Shown: positions 63,580 through 63,724 of the stretch, one piece after another
Numbering within the stretch: position 1 is the stretch's first letter
How the letters are laid out: every line of letters begins with the position of its first letter
Source of the DNA: UBA3210 sp963623095
GTDB lineage: Bacteria > Bacillota_I > Bacilli_A > RFN20 > CAG-449
Reading direction: 5' to 3'
Assembly (NCBI GenBank): GCA_963623095.1
Contig: CAVFKD010000004.1
Span: 1-63,724, forward strand
DNA length: 63,724 nt
The notes under the pieces: generated by a model
Database searches by the model: none
Told to the model about the DNA's origin: nothing
The model's input: only the letters and a program-made list of their open reading frames with translations
Made by a program: the position numbers and the translations under genes

Positions 63580-63724
63580 TATTATTAGTGTCGGGAGATT
63601 ATTCTTCCGATGAACTTAGTAAATAAGGACTTAAATACTAGAGCAAGAAGAAAAGCTCTTTTGACTTAAAGTGAGACCTTGAATTTGAACGATATTATTA
63701 CGTTAATTTTAATACTAATGATAC
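63580..63724 (+). other. Unassigned structured intergenic sequence at window end
   Basis: This sequence encodes no visible protein. It contains hairpins TCGGGAG / CTTCCGA (63591-63610), AGAGC / GCTCT (63640-63659) and a long-range AAGG / CCTT (63625-63628 with 63677-63680). TTGACTTAAAG occurs at 63661. It could be the start of an RNA gene or a leader. I could not match it to T-box, SAM, lysine, FMN, TPP, tmRNA or RNase P consensus. The window ends before the next gene. Confidence 0.3.

Noticed and set aside
63580..63724. A T-box or tmRNA start at the window end
   Set aside because: No AGAGA/GGTG stem I motifs, no T-box, and no tmRNA 5' consensus are visible.

Overview
The window is an AT-rich bacterial chromosome segment of about 63.7 kb, densely packed with core genes. 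All but two genes (ispG and plsY) lie on the + strand. Gene content and order point to a low-GC Bacilli/Mollicutes-like lineage such as gut RF39, Erysipelotrichia or Acholeplasma relatives. Examples are ybeY-cdd-era-recO-glyS-dnaG-rpoD-trmK, apt-rel, T-box-hisS-aspS, asp23-nusB-xseA-xseB, mraZ-rsmH-ftsL and glgC-glgD-glgA. Tryptophan is TGG throughout and UGA ends one gene, so the standard bacterial code applies, unlike Mycoplasma. The lineage is an inference. I saw no rRNA, tRNA, CRISPR array, insertion sequence or prophage. No gene-free stretch exceeds 300 bases. An assembly gap of Ns lies at 55567-55676.

Layout. 65-4993: ftsQ, ftsA and ftsZ, then an Mbeg1-like hydrolase and a membrane protein. 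5089-9042: pheS, pheT and yceD. 9168-12882: apt, rel and an RluA-type pseudouridine synthase. 12923-18026: a NUDIX hydrolase, then a T-box leader controlling hisS and aspS, then a DEAD-box helicase. 18072-21862: ispG (-), rpmG, a metallo-hydrolase, efp, a YneF-like protein and plsY (-). 21956-26555: parE and parC. 26655-27881: an unusual C39 peptidase fused to transporter-like membrane helices without an ATPase. 28042-34171: leuS, tex and a GH13 glucosidase. 34291-36499: asp23, nusB, xseA and xseB. 36668-38497: a dcw remnant with mraZ, rsmH, an ftsL-like gene and a small membrane protein. 38644-44620: ftsK, pulA, an OB-fold-like protein and plsC. 44774-50704: a three-gene JetA-JetB-JetC (Wadjet/MukBEF-like condensin) operon followed by a small membrane protein and no jetD. 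50874-55507: a membrane protein plus glgC-glgD-glgA. 55725-63526: the ybeY to trmK block.

Themes. Translation and its stringent control (pheST, hisS-aspS, leuS, glyS, rel, efp, nusB), chromosome handling (parEC, ftsK, jetABC, dnaG, recO, xseAB), division (two separated dcw pieces), and glycogen or alpha-glucan metabolism (glgCDA, pulA, GH13) dominate. The most unusual items are the jetD-less JetABC condensin operon with a palindrome over its promoter, and the C39 peptidase-membrane protein lacking a nucleotide-binding domain. Several regulatory sites are readable: a MraZ repeat array, a T-box whose specifier reads GAC, a CRE-like box before the glycogen operon, and several sigma-A promoters.
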